Positions 40,420-48,371 of a stretch of DNA of 53,174 nucleotides are shown here, in pieces. The notes beneath the pieces are model-generated. The model saw nothing but the letters and a program-made list of their open reading frames with translations, made no database searches and was not told where the DNA came from. Within the stretch, counting starts at the first letter, position 1; every line of letters begins with the position of its first letter. A program made the position numbers and the translations under genes. This DNA comes from Alphaproteobacteria bacterium (GTDB taxonomy: Bacteria; Pseudomonadota; Alphaproteobacteria; UBA828). The stretch covers positions 1 through 53,174 of the forward strand of contig JAJDUK010000086.1 of NCBI GenBank assembly GCA_022826665.1, in the 5' to 3' direction.

Positions 40420-40564
40420 GGTCTTATCCTCCCTGTTGGATTTGACCGCTGACCAGAGTAGGGGGCCCGTCAAGGCTTGACAATTAAACTCATCGGCTCA
40501 TCACGTAGCCATTAGCCCCGATCATGCGTCTCGATCGCGGCTCGCGGCACTCAATTTGGATGGG

Positions 40565-40918
40565 CTATTGCGTCGCCGGCGCCGTCTCTTTCGGCGCTGT
40601 GCTGCGCAGCGTGTCGAGCAGGGCAGGGTCCAGGGGGTCGAGGGGCCGCCCGGCGATCTCCTCGGCCGCGACCCAAATCTGGGGCAGGTGCGCCACCATG
40701 GCCGAGCGGCCCGCGTGGCTCTTGACGACATACTGGTTGCTGGCCCAGTCCGACGCCGCGCAGCCGTAGTGGTTCAGGATTCGATTGATCAGCGCGACGC
40801 GATTCAGGCGACCGAGATAGCGCGCCCGGCCGGTCTCGGGCTCGGCCGCGCGGCCCGCGTCCGTGCCGGCCTCGGTCCAGTGCGTGCCGCCGGCCATCAT
40901 CGTACAGAACGCACACAC
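40565..40918 (-). CDS. Conserved-looking small CxxC protein, function unknown
   Basis: The GTG at 40918 is chosen because GGAGGTGAT lies just upstream, giving 117 residues beginning (M)CAFCTMMAGGTHWTE; a GTG 30 bases earlier lacks this spacing. The N-terminal CxxC plus a His/Thr/Trp cluster may bind metal or be redox active. The rest is helical with RLNRVALINRILNHYGCAASDW and ends in a Pro-rich segment, GRPLDPLDPALLDTL. I do not recognise a named family. It is divergent from the higBA remnant. Confidence 0.6.
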   Translation of the reverse strand: MCAFCTMMAGGTHWTEAGTDAGRAAEPETGRARYLGRLNRVALINRILNHYGCAASDWASNQYVVKSHAGRSAMVAHLPQIWVAAEEIAGRPLDPLDPALLDTLRSTAPKETAPATQ

Positions 40919-40990
40919 GACATCACCTCCTTGGGTATGCGCAGCCACGCGCCACCCTTACGCTCGCGCCAGCGTAGCGCGGCGTTCCGC

Positions 40991-41104
40991 TCTGGAGAAG
41001 GTCGAAAGGATGGACTCGTCCAAACCGTCAATTAGCAATGTCGGTCGCTGTCCGGATGGGATGAAAGCCCCGTAAACGTAGAGATAACGGACTATCACCG
41101 ATGA
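40991..41104 (+). pseudogene. higB: Decayed higB toxin, C-terminal remnant
   Basis: Reading one frame through an in-frame TAG at 41033-41035 gives GRKDGLVQTVN, stop, QCRSLSGWDESPVNVEITDYHR. This aligns in register with the end of HigB/RelE-like toxins (the GDRKG...VN-QWR...W..G..VEIVDYH pattern). The terminal stop overlaps the higA ATG as ATGA, as in intact higBA operons. The N-terminal two thirds are not recognisable, and an opposing gene starts nearby at 40918. The toxin is therefore lost while its partner remains. Confidence 0.7.
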
Positions 41105-41394
41105 TCGGACCGATACACCCTGGCATCACCCTGCGCGAGGACTTCATGGAGCCGCTTGGCCTGAGCGCTAACGGCCTCGCGGAGGCACTCGGCGTCCCGC
41201 AGAACCGAATCAGCGATATCGTGCGCGGCCGGCGTGGCGTCACGGCCGATACGGCGCTCAGGCTCGAGCGCGCCTTCGGTGTCTCCGCCGACTTCTGGCT
41301 CAACCTGCAGTCGCATTACGAGCTCGAGGTCGCCAGACGGGACGCCGGGAAGGCGATCGAGAAGTCGGTCAGGCGGCTTTCAAGTGCCGCCTGA
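41101..41394 (+). CDS. higA: HigA-family antitoxin (XRE-type HTH)
   Basis: The 97-residue protein has the HigA opening HPGITLREDFMEPLGLSANGLAEALGVPQNRISDIVRGRRGVTADTALRLERAFGVSADFWLNLQ. A complete helix-turn-helix spans about 23-60, followed by the dimerisation helix. HigA neutralises HigB and represses its own operon. Here the upstream toxin is a remnant, so this may be an orphan antitoxin kept as a regulator or as protection against related toxins. It is convergent with the nuclease gene, 11 bases away. Confidence 0.9.
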   Translation: MIGPIHPGITLREDFMEPLGLSANGLAEALGVPQNRISDIVRGRRGVTADTALRLERAFGVSADFWLNLQSHYELEVARRDAGKAIEKSVRRLSSAA

Positions 41395-41405
41395 AACGCA
41401 TGCCG

Positions 41406-42260
41406 TCAGGACGTCGCGAGTTCGGCGAGTAGACCGTAGTGATCCGAAACCGGTAGCGGCTCTCCGTCGGGGAGCGGCACAACCGGCTCGTCGAGCACGG
41501 TGCGCACGGCGGACACGGCGACCCTGTAGCCGCCGCCCGGCCGCACGAAGATGTGGTCCACCCGGCGGGCGGGACCGTCGGCCCGGCCTCGGTTGAGCGG
41601 ATTGGCCGGGTCCCACGTGCCTCGGGGCCGGGCATCGTCCGGCAGATCGGCGGCAACATCCGCAAGCCCGCCGTCCCGTAAAAGCTGTTCGGTCAAGGAG
41701 TTTGCGGCCGGGTCGCAGTTGAAGTCGCCGGCGAGCACGACCGTCCCGTCGAACGCTGCAGCGGCGGCCTCGATCGCCTCGGCAACCTGCGCGCTCCGCC
41801 GGTCGGCCGCACCCAGGCGCCGCTTCCGCCGATAGGCGCCGCCAGCGGTGGCGTGGAGGTTGATGACGCGGACCGGACCGAGATCGGGCGTCCGCACCGT
41901 GCAGGCGAGCATCCCGCGCGGGCCGAAGAGACCTTCCTCCAGCGTCTGCTGAGCGAAGGACGTGCACGAAGCGTCCGTCATTGCGTCGCGGGAGAGGGTG
42001 AGCAGCCCGGTGCCGTAGAAGCGGCTGTCCTCGGCGATGCCGGCGCCGTGCGGGTAGAGATCGCGAAGCTCCGCCGCCAGCCTCACCTTGACGCGTTGCG
42101 GTACCAGCTCCTGCAGCAGCACGATATCGGTGTCCACGCCGCGCAACGCGGGCGCGAGATGCGCGGCACGGGCCACCACGTGGGGCACGTCCTCGTAGAG
42201 CGGGGCGCCGAACAGGCGAATTTCGGTGAGGCCGGTATTGAAGGTCAGGATGCGCAGCAT
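41406..42260 (-). CDS. Endonuclease/exonuclease/phosphatase-family protein
   Basis: The 284-residue product shows the EEP metal-dependent hydrolase motifs: RILTFNT near the start, DIVLLQE (catalytic Glu), GTGLLTLSRD, RVINLHATAGG, LAGDFNCDPAANS and the final SDHYGLLAEL. No signal peptide is seen. Members cleave DNA, RNA, sphingolipid or inositol phosphates, so the substrate cannot be specified. It is upstream of, and co-directional with, nothing downstream on its strand, and is preceded by the EamA and SDR genes. Confidence 0.85.
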   Translation of the reverse strand: MLRILTFNTGLTEIRLFGAPLYEDVPHVVARAAHLAPALRGVDTDIVLLQELVPQRVKVRLAAELRDLYPHGAGIAEDSRFYGTGLLTLSRDAMTDASCTSFAQQTLEEGLFGPRGMLACTVRTPDLGPVRVINLHATAGGAYRRKRRLGAADRRSAQVAEAIEAAAAAFDGTVVLAGDFNCDPAANSLTEQLLRDGGLADVAADLPDDARPRGTWDPANPLNRGRADGPARRVDHIFVRPGGGYRVAVSAVRTVLDEPVVPLPDGEPLPVSDHYGLLAELATS

Positions 42261-42267
42261 CGGTGCG

Positions 42268-43194
42268 CTACGGCCCTGGCCCTGCCCGGATCATGGGCCG
42301 GGAGCTGCGGTTCACCAGGAAGAGGCCGGCGAAGAGCAGCGCGACCGCGAGGCCGATCCAGGGGCTCGGCACCTCGCCGAAATAAAGCGCGGCCCAGCCC
42401 ATCCCGCACAGCGGGCCGATGTAGCCGTTGGTCGAGAAGAAAACCGGCCCCACCATACGAATGATCTCCAGCCCGAGCACGAAGAAGCACGCGGTGAGCG
42501 CGCCGCCGCCGAGCAGCGACCAGTCGCCGTCGGTCATGGTGCCGTCGAACAGCCACCAGCTGTCGGCGGCAGCCATCACCGGCAGCATCAGGATCGCGCT
42601 CGCGAAGGCGATGCCGCAGGTCAGCGGGATCGGCTGGCTGCCAGCCGGGCGAAGGAACACCACCGTGACGCTGCCGAAGGCGTAGCAAACCGGCGAGCCG
42701 AAAGCCAACAGCAGCCATGGCGCCATGCCGGGCTCCGGCAGGCTGGCCCCCGGCGCCAGCACCACCAGGATGCCCGCGAGGCCGAGCATGATGCCCGCGA
42801 CCCGCAGCAGCCGCACGGTGTCGATCTTGAACAGGATCGAGAAGGCGTAGGTCAGGATCGGCGAGAGCGTCAGCGTCAGCGCCACCGCGCCGGCCGGCAC
42901 TCTGGGCGCGGCCAACGCAAGCAGGGTGTAGGGGAGCGCGATGCCGATGAAGCCGAAGATGAAGTAGAAGCGAAGGTAGACGGCGCTGAGCTTCGGGCGC
43001 TGCCCCACTGCGAGGCCCGCGATCAAGGCGACCGCCCCTGCCGTCACGCCCTGCCAGAAAACGAAGGGAAAGGTCGGAACGCCTTCGGTAATGGCGATCC
43101 GGTTGAGCGAGAAGGTCATGGCGTAGCTGGAGGCGCCGAAGAGCAGCATGGCGAGGGGCACCAGGTGCCCGCTGCTCTGTGCGGCGCGGTTCAC
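42268..43194 (-). CDS. EamA/DMT-family transporter
   Basis: The 308-residue membrane protein from a GTG start has about ten transmembrane helices in two EamA repeats. The first begins HLVPLAMLLFGASSYAMTFSLNRIAI, and the second starts after the loop at about residue 150 (WLLLAFGSPVCYAFGSVTVVFL). DMT proteins export or exchange metabolites such as amino acids. It follows the SDR gene by 12 bases and precedes the EEP gene by seven, so the three are likely one transcript. No substrate can be inferred. Confidence 0.85.
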   Translation of the reverse strand: MNRAAQSSGHLVPLAMLLFGASSYAMTFSLNRIAITEGVPTFPFVFWQGVTAGAVALIAGLAVGQRPKLSAVYLRFYFIFGFIGIALPYTLLALAAPRVPAGAVALTLTLSPILTYAFSILFKIDTVRLLRVAGIMLGLAGILVVLAPGASLPEPGMAPWLLLAFGSPVCYAFGSVTVVFLRPAGSQPIPLTCGIAFASAILMLPVMAAADSWWLFDGTMTDGDWSLLGGGALTACFFVLGLEIIRMVGPVFFSTNGYIGPLCGMGWAALYFGEVPSPWIGLAVALLFAGLFLVNRSSRPMIRAGPGP

Positions 43195-43206
43195 GAAGGC
43201 CGCCCG

Positions 43207-43977
43207 TCACTCCGGGAGGCCGATGGTGAGGCCGCCGTCGATGACGAGTGATGTCCCGGTAATCCAGCGGGCGTCGTCGGAAGCGAGGTAAACAAAGCCG
43301 TCGGCGATGTCGCGCGGCGTGCCAATGCGGCCCAACGGCGTGCGGCCCGCCGCGCGGGCGAGGGAAGCGTCCGGATCCGGCTGCTCCGCGATGAAGCCCT
43401 CGAACATCGGCGTGTCCACGAAGCCGGGGCAGACGCAGTTGGCGCGGATGCCGTGCGGCGCTCCGTCCAGCGCCATGCAGCGCGTGAGCATGATGAGCCC
43501 AGCCTTGGAGGCGACGTAGGCGGCATCCTGGCGCGCCGCGACGACGCCAGCGATCGAGGCCGTGCTCAGGATCGCGCCGCCGCCGGCATCGGCGAAGTGC
43601 GGCCAGAACGCCTTGGAGACCCGATAGGCGCCGCTCAGGTTGATGTCGATCTCGCGCTGCCACTCGGCTTCCGAGAGCTCGGCGACGCCGCCCAGGATGG
43701 TGACTCCGGCATTGTTCACCAGCACGTCGATTCGGTCCAGCGCCGCCAGCGACTCCTCGGCGAGCCGCGCCGCGTCGGCCTCGCTGGTGATGTCGGCGCG
43801 GACGGAATGCGCAGCGCCCCCGTTCGCGACGATCGACGCAGCGACGGCTGCCGCGCCCTCAGTGTCCATGTCGGCGCAGACGACCCCCGCGCCCTCCTCG
43901 GCGAAGCGGAGCGCCGTCTCGCGGCCGATGCCCGACGCGGCGCCGGTGACGACGGTGTTCTTTCCGGCGAGTCTCAC
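43207..43977 (-). CDS. Short-chain dehydrogenase/reductase
   Basis: The 256-residue classical SDR has the cofactor motif TGAASGIG (11-18), an acidic residue after beta-2 (CADMDTEG, favouring NAD), NNAG at 88-91, and the catalytic set S141, Y154 and K158 (AAYVASK). The closing DGGLTIGLPE fits the family. It reduces or oxidises a hydroxyl or keto group of unknown substrate. It is the first gene of a three-gene minus-strand group with EamA and EEP genes. Confidence 0.9.
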   Translation of the reverse strand: MRLAGKNTVVTGAASGIGRETALRFAEEGAGVVCADMDTEGAAAVAASIVANGGAAHSVRADITSEADAARLAEESLAALDRIDVLVNNAGVTILGGVAELSEAEWQREIDINLSGAYRVSKAFWPHFADAGGGAILSTASIAGVVAARQDAAYVASKAGLIMLTRCMALDGAPHGIRANCVCPGFVDTPMFEGFIAEQPDPDASLARAAGRTPLGRIGTPRDIADGFVYLASDDARWITGTSLVIDGGLTIGLPE

Positions 43978-43993
43978 GGAGGTTGGGGGTCAG

Positions 43994-44009
43994 GCCCGCT
44001 TACGCGGGC
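43994..44009 (-). terminator. Short GC hairpin between importer permeases and SDR
   Basis: GCCCGC (43994-43999) and GCGGGC (44004-44009) form a perfect six-base stem with a four-base loop. It lies 18 bases after the permease stop codon on the minus strand. There is no T-run, so termination is uncertain, but the location fits the end of the permease transcript. Confidence 0.4.
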
Positions 44010-44027
44010 ATACTCTCGTGCCAACGC

Positions 44028-44993
44028 TCAGCCCGGGTTGGCCAGGCGTTTGCGCTTGGCTCTACCCATGGCGATCAAGCCGACGACCGCGAACAGGCTG
44101 AGGAAGATCATGATGACCAGGCCGGCCGTCGACACATAGGCCCATTCGAGATCGAAGAAGGTTAACTTGTATATGTAGACGGATATGGTCTCGGTCGAGA
44201 ATCCGGGCCCGCCCTTGGTCATGATCCACATGATGTCGAACAGCTTGAACGCCTCGACCGAGCGGATGACCAAGGCAATGACCATGACAATCTTCATTCT
44301 GGGCAGGACGATGCGCCAGAACTTGTGGAACCAGTTTGCGCCCAGCAGGGTTGCCGCCTTCAACTGATCCTCCGGCACCGAGATGATGCCGGCGAGCAGG
44401 ATCAGGAACATGAGCGGCGTCCATTGCCAGATGTCGGCAACCATGATCGCGATCATCGATCGGATCGGGTGTCCCAGCCAGACGACATCGAAATCGAGGC
44501 CGCTGATCCCGCTGATGATCTGGTTGATCGGGCCGTTGCTCTGGAAAAGCATGAAGAACATGTAACCGGCCACGGAAGGCACGATCATCATCGGCATCAA
44601 CAGGATGACGTAGAAAATGCGTTTGCCGTGGAACCGATCGACGAAGAGAATTGCGAGACCGAGGCCGAGAAGGAATTCGATCGGGACCACGACGGCCATG
44701 ATCAGGAAGGTTCGCCCGACCGATCCCCAGAGGCGGCCGTCCTGGAAAATCTCAACGTAATTGTCGAACCAGTTGAGCGATTCGAAGGCGTAAATCCAGG
44801 TGGTTCCGTCGAGCGGACCCCACCAGGTCAGGCTCAAATAAATCAGCATGAGCGCGGGGAAGGTGACGATGAAGACCAGCAGCAGCTGCGCCGGAATCGT
44901 CATCCTGATTCCGAGCCTCCTGCCCAGTCGCTCGATCGAGAGCGAACCGGCGCGACGCACCGGCGGGCCGGAGTCTGCCGTTACTTCCGTCAT
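44028..44993 (-). CDS. Carbohydrate-type ABC permease (UgpA/MalF-like)
   Basis: The ATG at 44993 overlaps the upstream permease stop (ATGA). The 321-residue product has six transmembrane helices: LLLVFIVTFPALMLIYLSL first, IFYVILLMPMMIVPSVAGYMFFML in the middle and GLVIMIFLSLFAVVGLIAMG last. The EAA loop is EDQLKAATLLGANWFHKFWRIVLPRMK. It pairs with the next permease to form the channel for the binding protein at 48372-49970. No ATPase gene follows; the neighbour is the SDR gene. Confidence 0.88.
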   Translation of the reverse strand: MTEVTADSGPPVRRAGSLSIERLGRRLGIRMTIPAQLLLVFIVTFPALMLIYLSLTWWGPLDGTTWIYAFESLNWFDNYVEIFQDGRLWGSVGRTFLIMAVVVPIEFLLGLGLAILFVDRFHGKRIFYVILLMPMMIVPSVAGYMFFMLFQSNGPINQIISGISGLDFDVVWLGHPIRSMIAIMVADIWQWTPLMFLILLAGIISVPEDQLKAATLLGANWFHKFWRIVLPRMKIVMVIALVIRSVEAFKLFDIMWIMTKGGPGFSTETISVYIYKLTFFDLEWAYVSTAGLVIMIFLSLFAVVGLIAMGRAKRKRLANPG

Positions 44994-45856
44994 TGCTTCA
45001 GCGCCCCGAAGGTGAGCCCGCGCACCAGGTGCTTCTGGATGATGATGCCGAGAACCACCGGCGGCACCGCAGCCACCAGGCCCAACGCCGCCTTGGCACC
45101 GTACATCGGACCGGTCATCGCGACGCTGAGCTCGCTCATGTAGACGGGGATGGTCACCCAATCCTTCCGGGTCAGCAGCAGGGCGATAAGGTAGTCGCTC
45201 CAGTTCAGGATGAAGACGAACAGGCACGTCGTCGCCAGCGGCGCCTTCACCATGGGCAGAGTCACCCTGTAGAACACGCGCCAGTGGCTGCAGCCTTCGA
45301 CCAGCGCGGCCTCCTCGATTTCAAGCGGCACTTCATCGAAGAACGTCATCATCAGCCAGAAGGCGAAGGGCAGCGTGACGATGCCGTAGATCAGCGCCAG
45401 TCCCCACCAGGTATCGACCATGCCGAGGAACGTCCACATGACCATCACCGGGATGACCACGGCGATGGGCGGGAACAGGCGGAGCTGAAGGACGCCGAGG
45501 GGCAGGTTGCGGCCGACCGCAAAGCGCGACACCCCGTAGGCGCCGAGCGTGCCGGCGAAGACCGCGATCAGCGTCCCGAACGACGCGATCAACAGGCTCG
45601 ACAGGATCGGGCGGATCGCGATGCGGTCCAGCGTGACGATGACCTCTTCCGTCTCGCCGGTGAAGATGTACTCGAAATTGCCGAGCGTGGGATTCTTGGG
45701 CAGCCACGTGACGTCGGCGATGGCGGTCGTCCACTCCGCCACCGGCTTGAACGCCATCGTTGCCATCCAGGCGATCGGTATCAGCGCGATTACGATCGCA
45801 AAGAGTATGGCAAGATAGCGTAGCCCTTCGTACACGAAGCGATTCGACAAGGGCAT
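44990..45856 (-). CDS. Carbohydrate-type ABC permease (MalG/UgpE-like)
   Basis: The ATG at 45856 (MPLSNRF) is chosen; an ATG at 45913 would overlap the divergent gene's start and adds 19 atypical residues. The 288-residue protein has six helices (AILFAIVIALIPIAWMATMAF first) and the MalG-type EAA loop EIEEAALVEGCSHWRVFYRVTLPMVK. Its stop overlaps the next gene's start. It is cut off from its binding protein by an opposed CoxL-like gene. Confidence 0.87.
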   Translation of the reverse strand: MPLSNRFVYEGLRYLAILFAIVIALIPIAWMATMAFKPVAEWTTAIADVTWLPKNPTLGNFEYIFTGETEEVIVTLDRIAIRPILSSLLIASFGTLIAVFAGTLGAYGVSRFAVGRNLPLGVLQLRLFPPIAVVIPVMVMWTFLGMVDTWWGLALIYGIVTLPFAFWLMMTFFDEVPLEIEEAALVEGCSHWRVFYRVTLPMVKAPLATTCLFVFILNWSDYLIALLLTRKDWVTIPVYMSELSVAMTGPMYGAKAALGLVAAVPPVVLGIIIQKHLVRGLTFGALKQ

Positions 45857-45911
45857 CCAAACGCTCACCGTGGTGTCGCGAACATTATCGCAAATCCAGA
45901 GGAGGGGCGCC

Positions 45912-48320
45912 ATGTCCGAGAGCCGGACCGAGTCTCCCTGGCTGGGTTACCCCCTGGAGCGCAAAGAAGATTTTCGTCTGACCACCGGCGGCGGCCGCTA
46001 CATCGCCGATCTGGCTGTGCCGGGCACGCTCCACCTTGCCTTCGTGCGCAGCGCCCACGCCCACGCCCGGCTCCTGTCGATCGACGCGAGCAAGGCCCGC
46101 GCCGTGCCCGGTGTCGTGGCGGTGGTCACCGGCGAGGACATCAAGGACGAAATCCGTCCGTTGCCGCTGCCGGTCGTCCTGCCGGCGTTCCCGGCCCGCT
46201 ATCCGACCTTCTGGCCGCTTGCCATCGACAAGGTGAAGTTCCACGGCGAGCCGGTCGCGGCCATCGTCGCGAGGGACGCTTACGTTGCGGAGGACGCCGC
46301 CGAGCTGGTCGAGATCGAGTACGAGCCGCTTCCGGCTGTCGTCGGCGCCGAGGCCGCGCTCGGGCCCGACACGCCTCTCGTCCACGAGGACTGGGACGAC
46401 AACGTCATGTTCGCCGGTACGCTCACGGGCGGCGACGACCCCGCCGACCAGGCGCGGAACGCCGCGGAGGTCGAGCGGCTGATCGACGAGGCCGATGTCG
46501 TTGTGCGGCGTCGCTTTCGTGTCCACCGCACCGGCGTGACGCCGCTCGAGACCCGCGGTGCGCTCGCGATCTGGGAGCCCGACGGCGATCTTACGGCGTG
46601 GATCACGACCCAGCGTCCGCACATCGATCGTCTGGCCCTGGCGGATCAGCTCCGCATCCCGTCCCACCGCATCCGCGTCATCGCTCCGCGCGATCAAGGC
46701 GGCGCGTTCGGCGTCAAGGCGCCCTTCTATCGGGAGCCAACGCTGGTCTGTCACATGGCGCGGATGCTGGCCCGTCCGGTGCGCTGGATCGAGTCGCGCG
46801 AGGAGCACCTCATGGCCGTGAGCCAGGAGCGCGACCAGACCCACGACATCGAGGTCGCCGCCGCCGCCGACGGGCGGATCACGGCGGTGCGCGACCGCGC
46901 GCTCGGCGACGCCGGCGACGGGTGTTCCGGCGTCTACTGGGGCTACGTCATGCCGCTCACCGGCGCTGCCTATCTGCCCAATGCCTACGACTTGCCGACC
47001 TGCGACATCAGCATCCGCGTAGCCGTGACCAACAAGTCCTCGCTTTCTCCAGCACGCGCCTTCGGTCGCTTCCCGACCCGCTTCGTCATGGAACGGTGCA
47101 TCGACCTGGTTGCGCGGGCGCTCGGGATGGAGCCGGCGGAGGTGCGGCGCCGCAACTTCGTGCGCAGCTTTCCCCACGTCATCTGCACCGGCGTGCACTA
47201 CGACAGCGGCGATTTCGCCAAGACCTTCGAGAACCTCGTGGAACAGCTCGATCTGGAGGGCTTTCGCAAGGAGCAGGCCGCGGCGCGCGCACGCGGACGA
47301 TATCTCGGAATCGGTTTCGGCGTCGGCGTCGAATCCTCGGGCGTCGCCTCCGAGGTGCTGGTCCCGATGGAGAACCAGCCGGGTTATGGCGCGGCGACTG
47401 TGCGGCTCGACCCGCACGGCAAGGCATTCGTGTTCGAAGGCGACGCGCCCAGCGGTCAGGGCCACGAGACGATGTTGGCGCAGGTCGCCGCCAACGAGTT
47501 CGGCATTCATCCGGACGATATCGTGGTGACCGTCGGCGACACCGGAAAAACCCCGTTCGGCTCGGGCACGATCGGCGCCCGCGCCGGCTCCTACACCGCG
47601 AGCGCCGTCGCCGTGGCTTGCCGAGTCCTCAAGGAGAAGATCGGCCGCTTCATGATCCACGATCTTAGCCTCGCCGGCGCGGAGCCAGCAGATTTCACCT
47701 TCGCGGACGGGCAGGTGGTCTACGCCAGGGACGACAACATTCGGCGCTCATTTGTGGAGATGACGCAGCGGATCATCATGCGCCCCATTGACCTGCCGCC
47801 CGGCGAGAGCGGAGGCCTCGAGCACACGGCGTTCTTCGAGGCGGAAAAGCCGCTGATTTGCTTCTCCTGCCACGGCGCCATCGTCGAGGTCGATCCGGAG
47901 ACCGGCCAGTTCACCATCGAGCGCTACGTGACCTCAGAGGATTTCGGCGTCGTGATCAATCCCAAGATCATCGAGGGCCAGGTGCAGGGCGCCGTCGTGC
48001 AGGGGCTCTCGAACACGATGTTCGAGCAGTTCGTCTACGACGAGAACGGGCAGCAGCTCAGCACGAGCCTGGAGACCTACCAGATCGCACGCGCGCCCGA
48101 CGTGCCGCCCATCACCGTGACCCACGCGGGCGTTCCCTGCCCCTATACCCCGTTCGGTGCGCGCGGCGCGGGCGAGGGGCTGCCCGGGCCGGTGCCCGCG
48201 GCGCTCGCCAACGCTGTCTCGGACGCGCTTCAGCCCTTCGGTGTGGAGATCGACGAACTGCCGCTCCGCCCGGATCGGATTTGGGCCGCGATCCGGCGGA
48301 GCGGAAAAGCCGCGCGCTGA
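45912..48320 (+). CDS. Stand-alone molybdenum hydroxylase large subunit (CoxL-like)
   Basis: The ATG at 45912 has GGAGG seven bases upstream, giving 802 residues. The Ald_Xan_dh_C domain (DFRLTTGGGRYIADLAVPGTLHLAFVRSAHAHARL) and molybdopterin-binding domain are complete. They include RDQGGAFGVKAPFY, and GARGAGEGLPG carries the catalytic Glu. The loop that usually reads YRGxGxPE is SPARAFGRFPTRF here, so the substrate pocket differs from typical members. No CoxS or CoxM lies beside it; it must borrow subunits, perhaps those at 27638-28987. It sits in reverse between importer genes and may process the imported compound. Confidence 0.87.
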   Translation: MSESRTESPWLGYPLERKEDFRLTTGGGRYIADLAVPGTLHLAFVRSAHAHARLLSIDASKARAVPGVVAVVTGEDIKDEIRPLPLPVVLPAFPARYPTFWPLAIDKVKFHGEPVAAIVARDAYVAEDAAELVEIEYEPLPAVVGAEAALGPDTPLVHEDWDDNVMFAGTLTGGDDPADQARNAAEVERLIDEADVVVRRRFRVHRTGVTPLETRGALAIWEPDGDLTAWITTQRPHIDRLALADQLRIPSHRIRVIAPRDQGGAFGVKAPFYREPTLVCHMARMLARPVRWIESREEHLMAVSQERDQTHDIEVAAAADGRITAVRDRALGDAGDGCSGVYWGYVMPLTGAAYLPNAYDLPTCDISIRVAVTNKSSLSPARAFGRFPTRFVMERCIDLVARALGMEPAEVRRRNFVRSFPHVICTGVHYDSGDFAKTFENLVEQLDLEGFRKEQAAARARGRYLGIGFGVGVESSGVASEVLVPMENQPGYGAATVRLDPHGKAFVFEGDAPSGQGHETMLAQVAANEFGIHPDDIVVTVGDTGKTPFGSGTIGARAGSYTASAVAVACRVLKEKIGRFMIHDLSLAGAEPADFTFADGQVVYARDDNIRRSFVEMTQRIIMRPIDLPPGESGGLEHTAFFEAEKPLICFSCHGAIVEVDPETGQFTIERYVTSEDFGVVINPKIIEGQVQGAVVQGLSNTMFEQFVYDENGQQLSTSLETYQIARAPDVPPITVTHAGVPCPYTPFGARGAGEGLPGPVPAALANAVSDALQPFGVEIDELPLRPDRIWAAIRRSGKAAR

Positions 48321-48331
48321 TTCGGAGAAAG

Positions 48332-48364
48332 GGGCGACGGGCGGCGCGCGCCCGCCCGTCGCCC
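48332..48364. terminator. Perfect 13-bp hairpin between convergent genes
   Basis: GGGCGACGGGCGG (48332-48344) and CCGCCCGTCGCCC (48352-48364) are fully complementary around a seven-base loop. It lies between the CoxL-like stop (48320) and the minus-strand stop of the binding protein (48372). It is well placed as a bidirectional terminator, although it lacks a T-run. Confidence 0.65.
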
Positions 48365-48371
48365 GTCTGCC

